From Diplolepis rosae (taxonomy: Eukaryota; Arthropoda; Insecta; Hymenoptera; Diplolepididae), in contig JAPYXD010000714.1 in NCBI GenBank assembly GCA_030998225.1, forward strand, positions 6,820,001 to 6,884,000: DNA of 64,000 nucleotides, given 5' to 3'. Positions 32,341 through 45,528 of this stretch are shown here, piece by piece. The notes beneath the pieces are model-generated. The model was not told the origin of the DNA, did no database searches, and saw only the letters and a list, made by a program, of their open reading frames with translations. The position numbers were made by a program, and so were the translations under genes. The stretch's first letter is position 1. Every line of letters begins with the position of its first letter.

Positions 32341-35300
32341 ACGCATATATCTTGCAGGTAAATTTAAAATATCCAGAGAATCTTATTCTTCGCGTTGTCG
32401 CGTAATTTTGATTGGTAATTACATTACGGGAGTGATGTTCACTATAAATACAATACTTTTGAAAAAGTGTGGTCAACTAAGTTTTTTACGCATATATCTT
32501 ACATTACATGTCAAGTTAAAATATCTTAAAAATTCTTAAAAATTTGTATTCTTCGGGTTTTTGCGTTTTCAGGATCAGTAATTGCATTATGGAATTGCTC
32601 TACTATAAATAAAATACTTTTGGAAAAGTATTTCTAACAAAGATTTTTACGCATATATCTTACAGGTCAATTTAAAATATCTAGAGAATCTTATTCTTGG
32701 CGTTATCGCGTAATTATGATTGGTAATTACATTACGGGAGTGATGTTTACTATAAATGCAATACTTTTGAAAAAGTATTGCCAACTAAGTTTTTTACGCA
32801 TATATCTTACAGGTCAATTTAAAATATTCAGAGAATCTTATTCTTCGCGTTATCGCGTAATTATGATTGGTAATTACATTACGGGTGTGATGTTCACTAT
32901 AGATACAATACTTTTGAAAAAGTGTGGTCAACTAAGTTTTTTACGCATATATCTTACATGTCAATTTAAAATATTCAGAGAATCTTATTCTTCGCGTTAT
33001 CGCGTAATTATGATTAGTAATTACATTACGGGTGTGATGTTCACTATAAATACAATACTTTTGAAAAAGTGTGGTCAACTAAGTTTTTTACGCATATATC
33101 TTACATTACATGGCAATTTAAAATATCTTAAAAATTCTTAAAAATCTGTATTCTTCGGGTTTTCACGTTTTCAGGATCAGTAATTGCATTATGGAATTGC
33201 TCTACTATAAATAAAATACTTTTGGAAAAGTATTTCTAACAAAGATTTTTACGTATATATCTTACAGGTCAATGTAAAATATCCAGAGAATCTTATTCTT
33301 CGCGTCGTCGCGTAATTATGATTGTTAATTGCATTACGGGAGTGATGTTTACTATAAATACAATACTTTTGAAAAAGTATCGCCAACTAAGTTTTTTACG
33401 CATATATCTCACATGTCAATTTAAAATATCTCGAAAATTTTTAAAAAATTTTATTTTTCGGGTTTTCGCGTTTTCAGGATTAGTAATCGCATTGTGGGAT
33501 CGCTTTACTATAAATGCAATACTTCCTAAAAATTATTGTCTATTAAGTTTTTTTATGCATATATCTCACATGTCAATTTAACATATCCAGAGAATCTTAT
33601 TCTTCGCGTTGTCGCGTAATTATGATTGGTAATTACATTACGGGAGTGATGTTCACTATAAATACAATACTTTTGAAAAAGTGTGGTCAACTAAGTTTTT
33701 TACGCATATATCTCACATTTCAATTTAAAATATCTTAAAAATTCTTTAAAATTTTTATTTTTTTTGGGTTTTCGCGTTTTCAGGATCAGTAATTGCATTA
33801 TGTGATCGCTTTACTATCGATGCAATAGTTCCGAAAAATCATTGTCAACTAAGTTTTTTTACGCATATATCTTACATTACATGTCAACTTAAGATATCTT
33901 AAAAATTCTTAAAAATTTTTAATTTTCGGGTTTTCGCGTTTTCAGGATTAGTAATTGCATTATGGAGTTGCTCTACTATAACTAAAATACTTTTGAAAAT
34001 GTATTTCTAACAAAGATTTTTACGCATATATCTTGCAGGTAAATTTAAAATATCCAGAGAATCTTATTCTTCTCGTTATCGCGTAATTATAATTGGTAAT
34101 TACATTACGGGAGTGATGTTCACTATAAATACAATACTTTTGAAAAAGTGTGGTCAACTAAGTTTTTTACGCATATATCTTACATTACATGTCAAGTTAA
34201 AATATCTTAAAAATTCTTAAAAATTTGTATTCTTCGGGTTTTTGCGTTTTCAGGATTAGTAATTGCATTATGGAGTTGCTCTACTATAACTAAAATACTT
34301 TTGAAAATGTATTTCTAACAAAGATTTTTACGCATATATCTTACAGGTCAATTTAGAATATCCAGAGAATCTTATTCTTCGCGTTATCGCGTATATATGA
34401 TTGGTAATTACACCACGGGAGTGATTTTCACTATAAATATAATACTTTTGAAAAAGTATTGTCAACTAAGTTTTTCACGCATATATCTTACATATCAAAT
34501 TAAAATATCTAAAAAATTCTTAAAATTTTTTAGTTTTCGGGTTTTCGCGTTTTCAGGTTTAGTAATTGCATTATGGAATTGCTCTACTATAAATAAAATA
34601 CTTTTGGAAAAGTATTTCTAACAAGGATTTTTACGCATATATCTTACAGGTCAATGTAAAATATCCAGAGAATCTTATTCTTCGCTTCGTCGCGTAATTA
34701 TGATTGTTAATGACATTATGGGTGTGATGTTCACTATAAATACAATACTTTTTGAAAAAGTATTGCCAACTACGTTTTTTACGCATATATCTCACATGTC
34801 AATTTAAAATATCTCGAAAATTTTTTAAAAAATTTTATTTTTCGGGTTTTCGCGTTTTCAGGATTAGTAATCGCATTGTGGGATCGCTTTACTATAAATG
34901 CAATACTTCCTAAAAATTATTGTCTATTAAGTTTTTTTATGCATATATCTCACATGTCAATTTAAAATATCCAGAGAATCTTATTCTTCGCGTAGTCGCG
35001 TAATTATGATTGGTACTTACATTACGGGAGTGATGTTCACTATAAATACAATACTTTTGAAAAAGTGTGGTCAACTAAGTTCTTTACGCATATATCTCAC
35101 ATGTCAATTTAAAATATCTTGAAAATTTTTAAAAAATTTTATTCTTTGGGTTTTTCGCGTTTTCAGGATCAGCAATTGCATTATTGAATGATGTTTACGC
35201 ATATATCTTACAGGTCAATTTAAAATATCCAGAAAATCTTATTCTTCGCGTTATCGCGTATCTATGATTGGTAATTACATTACGGCAGTGATGTTTACTA

Positions 35301-35600
35301 TAAATACAATACTTTTGAAAAAGTATTGTCAACTAAGTTTTTTACGCATATATCTCACATGTCAATTTAAAATATCTTGAAAATTTTTGAAAAATTTTAT
35401 TCTTCGGGTTTTCGCGTTTTCAGGATCAGCAATTGCATTATTGAAAGATGTTTACGCATATAACTTACAGGTCAATTTAAAATATCCAGAAAATCTTATT
35501 CTTCGCGTTATCGGGTATATATGATTGGTAATTACACCACGGGAGTGATTTTTACTATAAATACAATACTTTTGAAAAAGTATTGTATATAAAGTTTTTC
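32341..35600 (+). repeat. Array block ahead of the 5-kb higher-order array
   Basis: Starts include 32341 A (CTTGCAGGTAAATTT head), 32488 F, A at 32649, 32796 and 32943, 33090 F, 33251 A, 33398 D, 33555 A, 33702 C'/D2 hybrid, 33861 F-head hybrid, 34022 A, 34169 F, 34330 A. The 33251-34021 part repeats 31100 onward at 2151 bp, without the 470-bp duplication. From about 34640 the sequence matches 10550 onward at an offset of about 24,090 bp (TTCGCTTCGTCGCG at 34681 and 10594). Confidence 0.85.
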
Positions 35601-38600
35601 ACGCGCATATCATACATGTCAATTTAAAATGACTTAAAAATTCTCTTTTTTCGTGTTTTCGCGTTTTCAGGATCATTGATTGCATTATGGGATTTTTTTA
35701 TAATAAATACAATACTTTTGAAAAAGTATTTCTAACAAAGATTTTTACGCATATATTTTACAGGTCAATTTAAAATATCCAGAGAATCTTATTCTTCGCG
35801 TTATCGCGTATCTATGATTGGTAATTACATTACGGCAGTGATGTTTACTATAAATACAATACTTTTGAAAAAGTATTGTCAACTAAGTTTTAACGCATAT
35901 ATCTCACATGTCAATTTAAAATATCTTGAAAATTTTTGAAAAATTTTATTCTTCGGGTTTTCGCGTTTTCAGGATCAGCAATTTCATTATTGAAAGATGT
36001 TTACGCATATAACTTACAGGTCAATTTAAAATATTCAGAGAATCTTATTCTTCGCGTTATCGCGTATCTATGATTGGTAATTACACTACGGGAGTGATGT
36101 TCACTATAAATATAATGCTTTTGAAAAAGTATTGTCAACTAAGTTTTTCGCGCATATATCTCACATGTCAATTTAAAATATCTTAAAAATTCTTAAAATT
36201 TTTTATTTTTCGGGTTTTCGCGTTTTTAGGATTAGTAATTGCATTATGGAATTGCTCTACTATAAATAAAATACTTTTGGAAAAGTATTTCTAACAAAAG
36301 ATTTTTATGCATATATCTTACAGGTCAATTTAAAATATCCAGAGAATCTTATTCTTCGCGTCGTCGCGTAATTATGATTGTTAATTACATTACGGGTGTG
36401 ATGTTCACTATAAATACAATACTTTTGAAAAAGTGTGGTCAACTAAGTTTTTTACGCAGATATCTTACATTACATGTCAATTTAAAATTTCTTTAAAATT
36501 CTTAAAAATTTGTATTCTTCGGGTTTTCTCGTTTTCAGGATCAGTAATTGCATTATGGAATTGCTCTACTATAAATAAAATACTTTAGAAAAAGTATTTC
36601 TAACAAAGATTTTTACGAATATATCTTACAGGTCAATGTAAAATATCCAGAGAATCTTATTCTTCGCGTCGTCGCGTAATTCTGAATGTTAATTACATTA
36701 CGGGAGTGATGTTTACTATAAATACAATACTTTTGAAAAAGTGTGGTCAACTAAGTTTTTTACGCATATATCTTACAGGTCAATTTAAAATATCCAGAGA
36801 ATCTTATTCTTCGCGTTATCGCGTATCTATGATTGGTAATTACACTACGGGAGTGATGTTCACTATAAATATAATACTTTTGAAAAAGTATTGTCAGCTA
36901 GGTTTTTCACGCATATATCTCACATGTCAATTTAAAATATCTTAAAATTTTCTTAAAATTTTTATTTTTCCGGTTTTCGCGTTTTCAGGATTAGTAATTG
37001 CATTATGGAATTGCTCTACTATAAATAAAATACTTTTGGAAAAGTATTTCTAACAAGGATTTTTACGCATATATCTTACAGGTCAATGTAAAATATCCAG
37101 AGAATCTTATTCTTCGCGTCGTCGCGTAATTATGATTGTTAATTACATTACGGGTGTGATGTTCACTATAAATACAATACTTTTGAAAAATTGTGGTCAA
37201 CTATGTTTTTTACGCATATATCTTACAGGACAATTTAAAATATCCCGAGAATCTAATTACTCCCGTTATCGCGTAATTATGATTGGTAATTACATTACGG
37301 CAGTGATGTTTACTATAAATACAATACTTTTGAAAAAGTATTGTCAACTAAGTTTTTTACGCATATATCTCACATGTCAATTTAAAATATCTTGAAAATT
37401 TTTGAAAAATGTTATTCTTCGGGTTTTCGCGTTTTCAGGATCAGCAATTGCATTATTGAAAGATGTTTACGCATATAACTTACAGGTCAATTTAAAATAT
37501 TCAGAGAATCTTATTCTTCGCGTTATCGCGTATCTATGATTGGTAATTACACTACGGGAGTGATGTTCACTATAAATATAATGCTTTTGAAAAAGTATTG
37601 TCAACTAAGTTTTTCACGCATATATCTTACAGGTCAATTTAAAATATCCAGAGAATCTTATTCTTCGCGTTATAGCGTAATTATGATTGGTAATTACATT
37701 ACGGGTGTGATGTTCACTATAAATACAATACTTTTGAAAAAGTGTGGTCAACTAAGTTTTTTACGCACATATCTTACATTACATGTCAATTTAAAATATC
37801 TTAAAAATTCTTAAAATTTTTATTTTTCGGGTTTTCGCGTTTTTAGGATTAGTAATTGCATTATGGAATTGCTCTACTATAAATAAAATACTTTTGAAAA
37901 AGTATTTCTAACAAGGATTTTTACGCATATATCTTACAGGTCAATGTAAAATATCCAGAGAATCTTATTCTTCGCGTTATCGCGTAATTATGATTGGTAA
38001 TTACACTACGGGAGTGATGTTCACTATAAATATAATACTTTTGAAAAAGTATTATCAACTAAGTTTTTCACTCATATATCTTACATTACATGTCAATTTA
38101 AAATTTCTTAAAAATTCTTAAAAATTTGTATTCTTCGGGTTTTCACGTTTTCAGGATTAGTAATTGCATTATGGAATTGCTCTACTATAAATAAAATACT
38201 TTTGGAAAAGTATTTCTAACAAAGATTTTTACGTATATATCTTACAGGTCAATGTAAAATATCCAGAGAATCTTATTCTTCGCGTCGTCGCGTAATTATG
38301 ATTGTTAATTGCATTACGGGTGTGATGTTCACTATAAATACAATACTTTTGAAAAAGTGTTGTCAACTATGTTTTTTACGCATATATCTTACAGGTCAAT
38401 TTAAAATATCCAGAGAATCTTATTCTTCGCGTTATCGCGTAATTATGATTGGTAATTACACTACGGGAGTGATGTTCACTATAAATACAATACATTTGAA
38501 AAAGTATTGCCAACTACGTTTTTTACGCATATATCTCACATGTCAATTTAAAATATCTCGAAAATTTTTAAAAAATTTTATTTTTCGGGTTTTCGCGTTT

Positions 38601-40563
38601 TCAGGATTAGTAATCGCATTGTGGGATCGCTTTACTATAAATGCAATACTTCCTGAAAATTATTGTCTATTAAGTTTTTTTATGCATATATCTCACATGT
38701 CAATTTAACATATCCAGAGAATCTTATTCTTCGCGTTGTCGCGTAATTATGATTGGTAATTACATTACGGGAGTGATGTTCACTATAAATACAATACTTT
38801 TGAAAAAGTGTTGTCAACTAAGTTTTTTACGCATATATCTCACATTTCAATTTAAAATATCTTAAAAATTCTTTAAAATTTTTATTTTTTTTGGGTTTTC
38901 GCGTTTTCAGGATCAGCAATTGCATTATTGAAAGACGTTTACGCATATATCTTACACGTCAATTTAAAATATTCAGAGAATCTTATTCTTCACGTTATCG
39001 CGTATCTATGATTGGTAATTACACTACGGGAGTGATGTTCACTATAAATATAATACTTTTGAAAAAGTATGGTCAACTAAGTTTTTCACGCGCATATCAT
39101 ACATGTCAATTTAAAATGACTTAAAAATTCTCTTTCTTCGTGTTTTCGCGTTTTCAGGATCATTGATTGCATTACGGGATTTTTTTATAATAAATAAAAT
39201 ACTTTTTAAAAAAGTATTTCTAACAAAGATTTTTACGCATATATCTTACAGGTCAATTTAAAATATCCAGAGAATCTTATTCTTCGCGTTATCGCGTATC
39301 TATGATTGGTAATTACATTACGGCAGTGATGTTTACTGTAAATACAATACTTTTGAAAAAGTATTGTCAACTAAGTTCTTTACGCATATATCTCACATGT
39401 CAATTTAAAATATCTTGAAAATTTTTAATAAATTTTATTCTTTGGAGTTTTCGCGTTTTCAGGATCAGCAATTGCATTATTGAAAGATGTTTACGCATAT
39501 ATCTTACAGGTCAATTTAAAATATTCAGAGAATCTTATTCTTCGCGTTATCGCGTATCTATGATTAGTAATTACACTACGGGAGTGATGTTCACTAAAAA
39601 TATAATACTTTTGAAAAAGTATTGTCAACTAAGTTTTTCACGCATATATCTCACATGTCAATTTAAAATATCTTAAAAATTCTTAAAATTTTTATTTTTC
39701 GGGTTTTCTCGTTTTCAGTATTAGTAATCGCATTATGGGATCGCTTTACTATAAATGCAATACTTCCGAAAAATCATTGTCAACCAAGTTTTTTTACGCA
39801 TATATCTTACATTACATGTCAACTTAAAATATCTTAAAAATTCTTAAAAATGTTTAATTTTCGGGTTTTCGCGTTTTCAGGATCAGTAATTGCATTATGG
39901 AATTGCTCTACTATAAATAAAATACTTTTGGAAAAGTATTTCTAACAAAGATTTTTACGCATATATCTTACAGGTCAATTTAAAATATCCAGAGAATCTT
40001 ATTCTTCGCGTTATCGCGTAATTATGATTGGTAATTACATTACGGGAGTGATGTTCACTATAAATATAATACTTTTGAAAAAGTATTGTCAACTAAGTGT
40101 TTGACGCATATATCTCACATGCCAATTTAAAATATATTAAAAATACTTAAAATTTTTATTTGTCGGGTTTTCGCGTTTTCAGGATCAGTAATTGCATTAT
40201 GTGATCGCTTTACTATAGATGCAATAGTTCCGAAAAATCATTGTCAACCAAGTTTATTTTACGCATATATCTTACATGTCAAATTAAAATATCTTAAAAA
40301 TTCTTAAAAATTTTTATTTTTCGGGTTTTCGCGTTTTCAGGTTTAGTAATTGCATTATAGAATTGCTCTACTATAAATAAAATACTTTTGAAAAAGTATT
40401 TCTAACAAAGATTTTTACGCATATATCTTACAGGTCAATTTAAAATATCCAGAGAATCTTATTCTTCGCGTTACCGGGTATATATGATTGGTAATTACAC
40501 CACGGGAGTGATTTTTACTATAAATACAATACTTTTGAAAAAGTATTGTAAATAAAGTTTTTC
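35601..40563 (+). repeat. 5-kb higher-order unit, copy 1: 34 monomers, 4963 bp
   Basis: Order: E1, A, C, A, B, A, F, A, A, B, A, A, C, A, A, F, A, F, A, A, D, A, C', A, E2, A, C, A, D, F, A, D2, B, A. Starts include 35601 E1, 36150 B, 36454 F, 36909 B, 37359 C, 37763 F, 38070 F, 38525 D, 38829 C', 39088 E2, 39382 C, 39640 D, 40104 D2 and 40261 B. The next E1 is at 40564, and the following unit keeps the same order at an offset of 4963-4964 bp. Confidence 0.93.
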
Positions 40564-43500
40564 ACGCGCATATCATACATGTCAATTTAAAATGACTTAA
40601 AAATTCTCTTTTTTCGTGTTTTCGCGTTTTCAGGATCATTGATTGCATTATGGGATTTTTTTATAATAAATACAATACTTTTGAAAAAGTATTTCTAACA
40701 AAGATTTTTACGCATATATCTTACAGGTCAATTTAAAATATCCAGAGAATCTTATTCTTCGCGTCATCGCGTATCTATGATTGGTAATTACACTACGGCA
40801 GTGATGTTCACTATAAATACAATACTTTTGAAAAAGTATTGTCAACTAAGTTTTTTACGCATATATCTCACATGTCAATTTAAAATATCTTGAAAATTTT
40901 TGAAAAAATTTTATTCTTCGGGTTTTCGCGTTTTCAGGATCAGCAATTTCATTATTGAAAGATGTTTACGCATATAACTTACAGGTCAATTTAAAATATT
41001 CAGAGAATCTTATTCTTCGCGTTATCGCGTATCTATGATTGGTAATTACACTACGGGAGTGATGTTCACTATAAATATAATGCTTTTGAAAAAGTATTGT
41101 CAACTAAGTTTTTCGCGCATATATCTCACATGTCAATTTAAAATATCTTAAAAATTCTTAAAATTTTTATTTTTTCGGGTTTTCGCGTTTTTAGGATTAG
41201 TAATTGCATTATGGAATTGCTCTACTATAAATAAAATACTTTTGGAAAAGTATTTCTAACAAAGATGTTTACGCATATATCTTACAGGTCAATTTAAAAT
41301 ATTCAGAGAATCTTATTCTTCGCGTCGTCGCGTAATTATGATTGTTAATTACATTACGGGTGTGATGTTCACTATAAATACAATACTTTTGAAAAAGTGT
41401 GGTCAACTAAGTTTTTTACGCATATATCTTACATTACATGTCAATTTAAAATTTCTTAAAAATTCTTAAAAATTTGTATTCTTCGGGTTTTCTCGTTTTC
41501 AGGATCAGTAATTGCATTATGGAATTGCTCTACTATAAATAAAATACTTTAGAAAAAGTATTTCTAACAAAGATTTTTACGAATATATCTTACAGGTCAA
41601 TGTAAAATATCCAGAGAATCTTATTCTTCGCGTCGTCGCGTAATTCTGAATGTTAATTACATTACGGGAGTGATGTTTACTATAAATACAATACTTTTGA
41701 AAAAGTGTGGTCAACTAAGTTTTTTACGCATATATCTTACAGGTCAATTTAAAATATCCAGAGAATCTTATTCTTCGCGTTATCGCGTATCTATGATTGG
41801 TAATTACACTACGGGAGTGATGTTCACTATAAATATAATACTTTTGAAAAAGTATTGTCAGCTAGGTTTTTCACGCATATATCTCACATGTCAATTTAAA
41901 ATATCTTAAAATTTTCTTAAAATTTTTATTTTTCCGGTTTTCGCGTTTTCAGGATTAGTAATTGCATTATGGAATTGCTCTACTATAAATAAAATACTTT
42001 TGGAAAAGTATTTCTAACAAGGATTTTTACGCATATATCTTACAGGTCAATGTAAAATATCCAGAGAATCTTATTCTTCGCGTCGTCGCGTAATTATGAT
42101 TGTTAATTACATTACGGGTGTGATGTTCACTATAAATACAATACTTTTGAAAAATTGTGGTCAACTATGTTTTTTACGCATATATCTTACAGGACAATTT
42201 AAAATATCCAGAGAATCTTATTCTTCGCGTTATCGAGTAATTGTGATTGGTAATTACATTACGGGATTGATATTTACTATAAATACAATACTTTTGAAAA
42301 AGTATTGTCAACTAAGTTTTTTACGCATATATCTCACATGTCAATTCAAAATATCTTAAAAATTCTTTAAAAATTTTATTCTTCGGGTTTTCGCGTTTTC
42401 AGGATCAGCAATTGCATTATTGAAAGATGTTTACGCATATAACTTACAGGTCAATTTAAAATATTCAGAGAATCTTATTCTTCGCGTTATCGCGTATCTA
42501 TGATTGGTAATTACACTACGGGAGTGATGTTCACTATAAATATAATGCTTTTGAAAAAGTATTGTCAACTAAGTTTTTCACGCATATATCTTACAGGTCA
42601 ATTTAAAATATCCAGAGAATCTTATTCTTCGCGTTATAGCGTAATTATGATTGGTAATTACATTACGGGTGTGATGTTCACTATAAATACAATACTTTTG
42701 AAAAAGTGTGGTCAACTAAGTTTTTTACGCACATATCTTACATTACATGTCAATTTAAAATATCTTAAAAATTCTTAAAATTTTTATTTTTCGGGTTTTC
42801 GCGTTTTTAGGATTAGTAATTGCATTATGGAATTGCTCTACTATAAATAAAATACTTTTGAAAAAGTATTTCTAACAAGGATTTTTACGCATATATCTTA
42901 CAGGTCAATGTAAAATATCCAGAGAATCTTATTCTTTGCGTTGTCGCGTAATTATGATTGGTAATTACATTACGGGAGTGATGTTCACTATAAATATAAT
43001 ACTTTTGAAAAAGTATTGTCAACTAAGTTTTTTACGCATATATCTTACATTACATGTCAATTTAAAATTTCTTAAAAATTCTTAAAAATTTGTATTCTTC
43101 GGGTTTTCACGTTTTCAGGATTAGTAATTGCATTATGGAATTGCTCTACTATAAATAAAATACTTTTGGAAAAGTATTTCTAACAAAGATTTTTACGCAT
43201 ATATCTTACAGGTCAATGTAAAATATCCAGAGAATCTTATTCTTCGCGTCGTCGCGTAATTATGATTGTTAATTACATTACGGGTGTGATGTTCACTATA
43301 AATACAATACTTTTGAAAAAGTGTTGTCAACTATGTTTTTTACGCATATATCTTACAGGTCAATTTAAAATATCCAGAGAATCTTATTCTTCGCGTTATC
43401 GCGTAATTATGATTGGTAATTACACTACGGGAGTGATGTTCACTATAAATACAATAAATTAGAAAAAGTATTGCCAACTACGTTTTTTACGCATATATCT

Positions 43501-45528
43501 CACATGTCAATTTAAAATATCTCGAAAATTTTTAAAAATTTTATTTTTCGGGTTTTCGCGTTTTCAGGATTAGTAATCGCATTGTGGGATCGCTTTACTA
43601 TAAATGCAATACTTCCTGAAAATTATTGTCTATTAAGTTTTTTTATGCATATATCTCACATGTCAATTTAAAATATCCAGAGAATCTTATTCTTCGCGTT
43701 GTCGCGTAATTATGATTGGTAATTACATTACGGGAGGGATGGTCTCTATAACTACAATACTTTTGAAAAAGTGTGGTCAACTAAGTTTTTTACGCATATA
43801 TCTCACATTTCAATTTAAAATATCTTAAAAATTCTTTAAAATTTTTATTTTTTTTGGGTTTTCGCGTTTTCAGGATCAGCAATTGCATTATTGAAAGACG
43901 TTTACGCATATATCTTACACGTCAATTTAAAATATTCAGAGAATCTTATTCTTCACGTTATCGCGTATCTATGATTGGTAATTACACTACGGGAGTGATG
44001 TTCACTATAAATATAATACTTTTGAAAAAGTATGGTCAACTAAGTTTTTCACGCGCATATCATACATGTCAATTTAAAATGACTTAAAAATTCTCTTTCT
44101 TCGTGTTTTCGCGTTTTCAGGATCATTGATTGCATTACGGGATTTTTTTATAATAAATAAAATACTTTTAAAAAAGTATTTCTAACAAAGATTTTTACGC
44201 ATATATCTTACAGGTCAATTTAAAATATCCAGAGAATCTTATTCTTCGCGTTATCGCGTATCTATGATTGGTAATTACATTACGGCAGTGATGTTTACTG
44301 TAAATACAATACTTTTGAAAAAGTATTGTCAACTAAGTTCTTTACGCATATATCTCACATGTCAATTTAAAATATCTTGAAAATTTTAAAAAAATTTTAT
44401 TCTTCGGGTTTTTGCGTTTTCAGGATCAGCAATTGCATTATTGAAAGATGTTTACGCATATATCTTACAGGTCAATTTAAAATATTCAGAGAATCTTATT
44501 CTTCGCGTCGTCGCGTATCTATGATTAGTAATTACACTACGGGAGTGATGTTCACTAAAAATATAATACTTTTGAAAAAGTATTGTCAACTAAGTTTTTC
44601 ACGCATATATCTCACATGTCAATTTAAAATATCTTAAAAATTCTTAAAATTTTTATTTTTCGGGTTTTCTCGTTTTCAGTATTAGTAATCGCATTATGGG
44701 ATCGCTTTACTATAAATGCAATACTTCCGAAAAATCATTGTCAACCAAGTTTTTTTACGCATATATCTTACATTACATGTCAACTTAAAATATCTTAAAA
44801 ATTCTTAAAAATGTTTAATTTTCGGGTTTTCGCGTTTTCAGGATCAGTAATTGCATTATGGAATTGCTCTACTATAAATAAAATACTTTTGGAAAAGTAT
44901 TTCTAACAAAGATTTTTACGCATATATCTTACAGGTCAATTTAAAATATCCAGAGAATCTTATTCTTCGCGTTATCGCGTAATTATGATTGGTAATTACA
45001 TTACGGGAGTGATGTTCACTATAAATATAATACTTTTTTGAAAAAGTATTGTCAACTAAGTGTTTGACGCATATATCTCACATGCCAATTTAAAATATAT
45101 TAAAAATACTTAAAATTTTTATTTGTCGGGTTTTCGCGTTTTCAGGATCAGTAATTGCATTATGTGATCGCTTTACTAAAGATGCAATAGTTCCTAAACA
45201 TTCTTGTCAACCAAGTTTTTTTTACGCATATATCTTACATGTCCAATTAAAATATCTTAAAAATTCTTAAAAATTTTTATTTTTCGGGTTTTCGTGTTTT
45301 CAGGTTTAGTAATTGCATTATAGAATTGCTCTACTATAAATAAAATACTTTTGAAAAAGTATTTCTAACAAAGATTTTTACGCATATATCTTACAGGTCA
45401 ATTTAACATATCCAGAGAATCTTATTCTTCGCGTTACCGGGTATATATGATTGGTAATTACACCACGGGAGTGATTTTTACTATAAATACAATACTTTTG
45501 AAAAAAGTATTGTAAATAAAGTTTTTTC
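40564..45528 (+). repeat. 5-kb higher-order unit, copy 2, 4965 bp
   Basis: E1 at 40564, E2 at 44051 (3487 bp in, the same as copy 1), next E1 at 45529. Corresponding positions 41670/36706, 42096/37132, 42500/37536 and 43262/38298 all differ by 4964 bp. Local differences include AATAAATTAGAAAAAGTATT at about 43453, where the dyad is damaged, and a different A core at about 42230. Otherwise the monomer order is that of copy 1. Confidence 0.93.

Noticed and set aside
43441..43475. A functional gene boundary or promoter at the odd AATAAATTAG sequence
   Set aside because: It is a local change in one A monomer of copy 2 (dyad damaged); copy 1 has the ordinary CATTTGAAAAAGTATT form at 38494.
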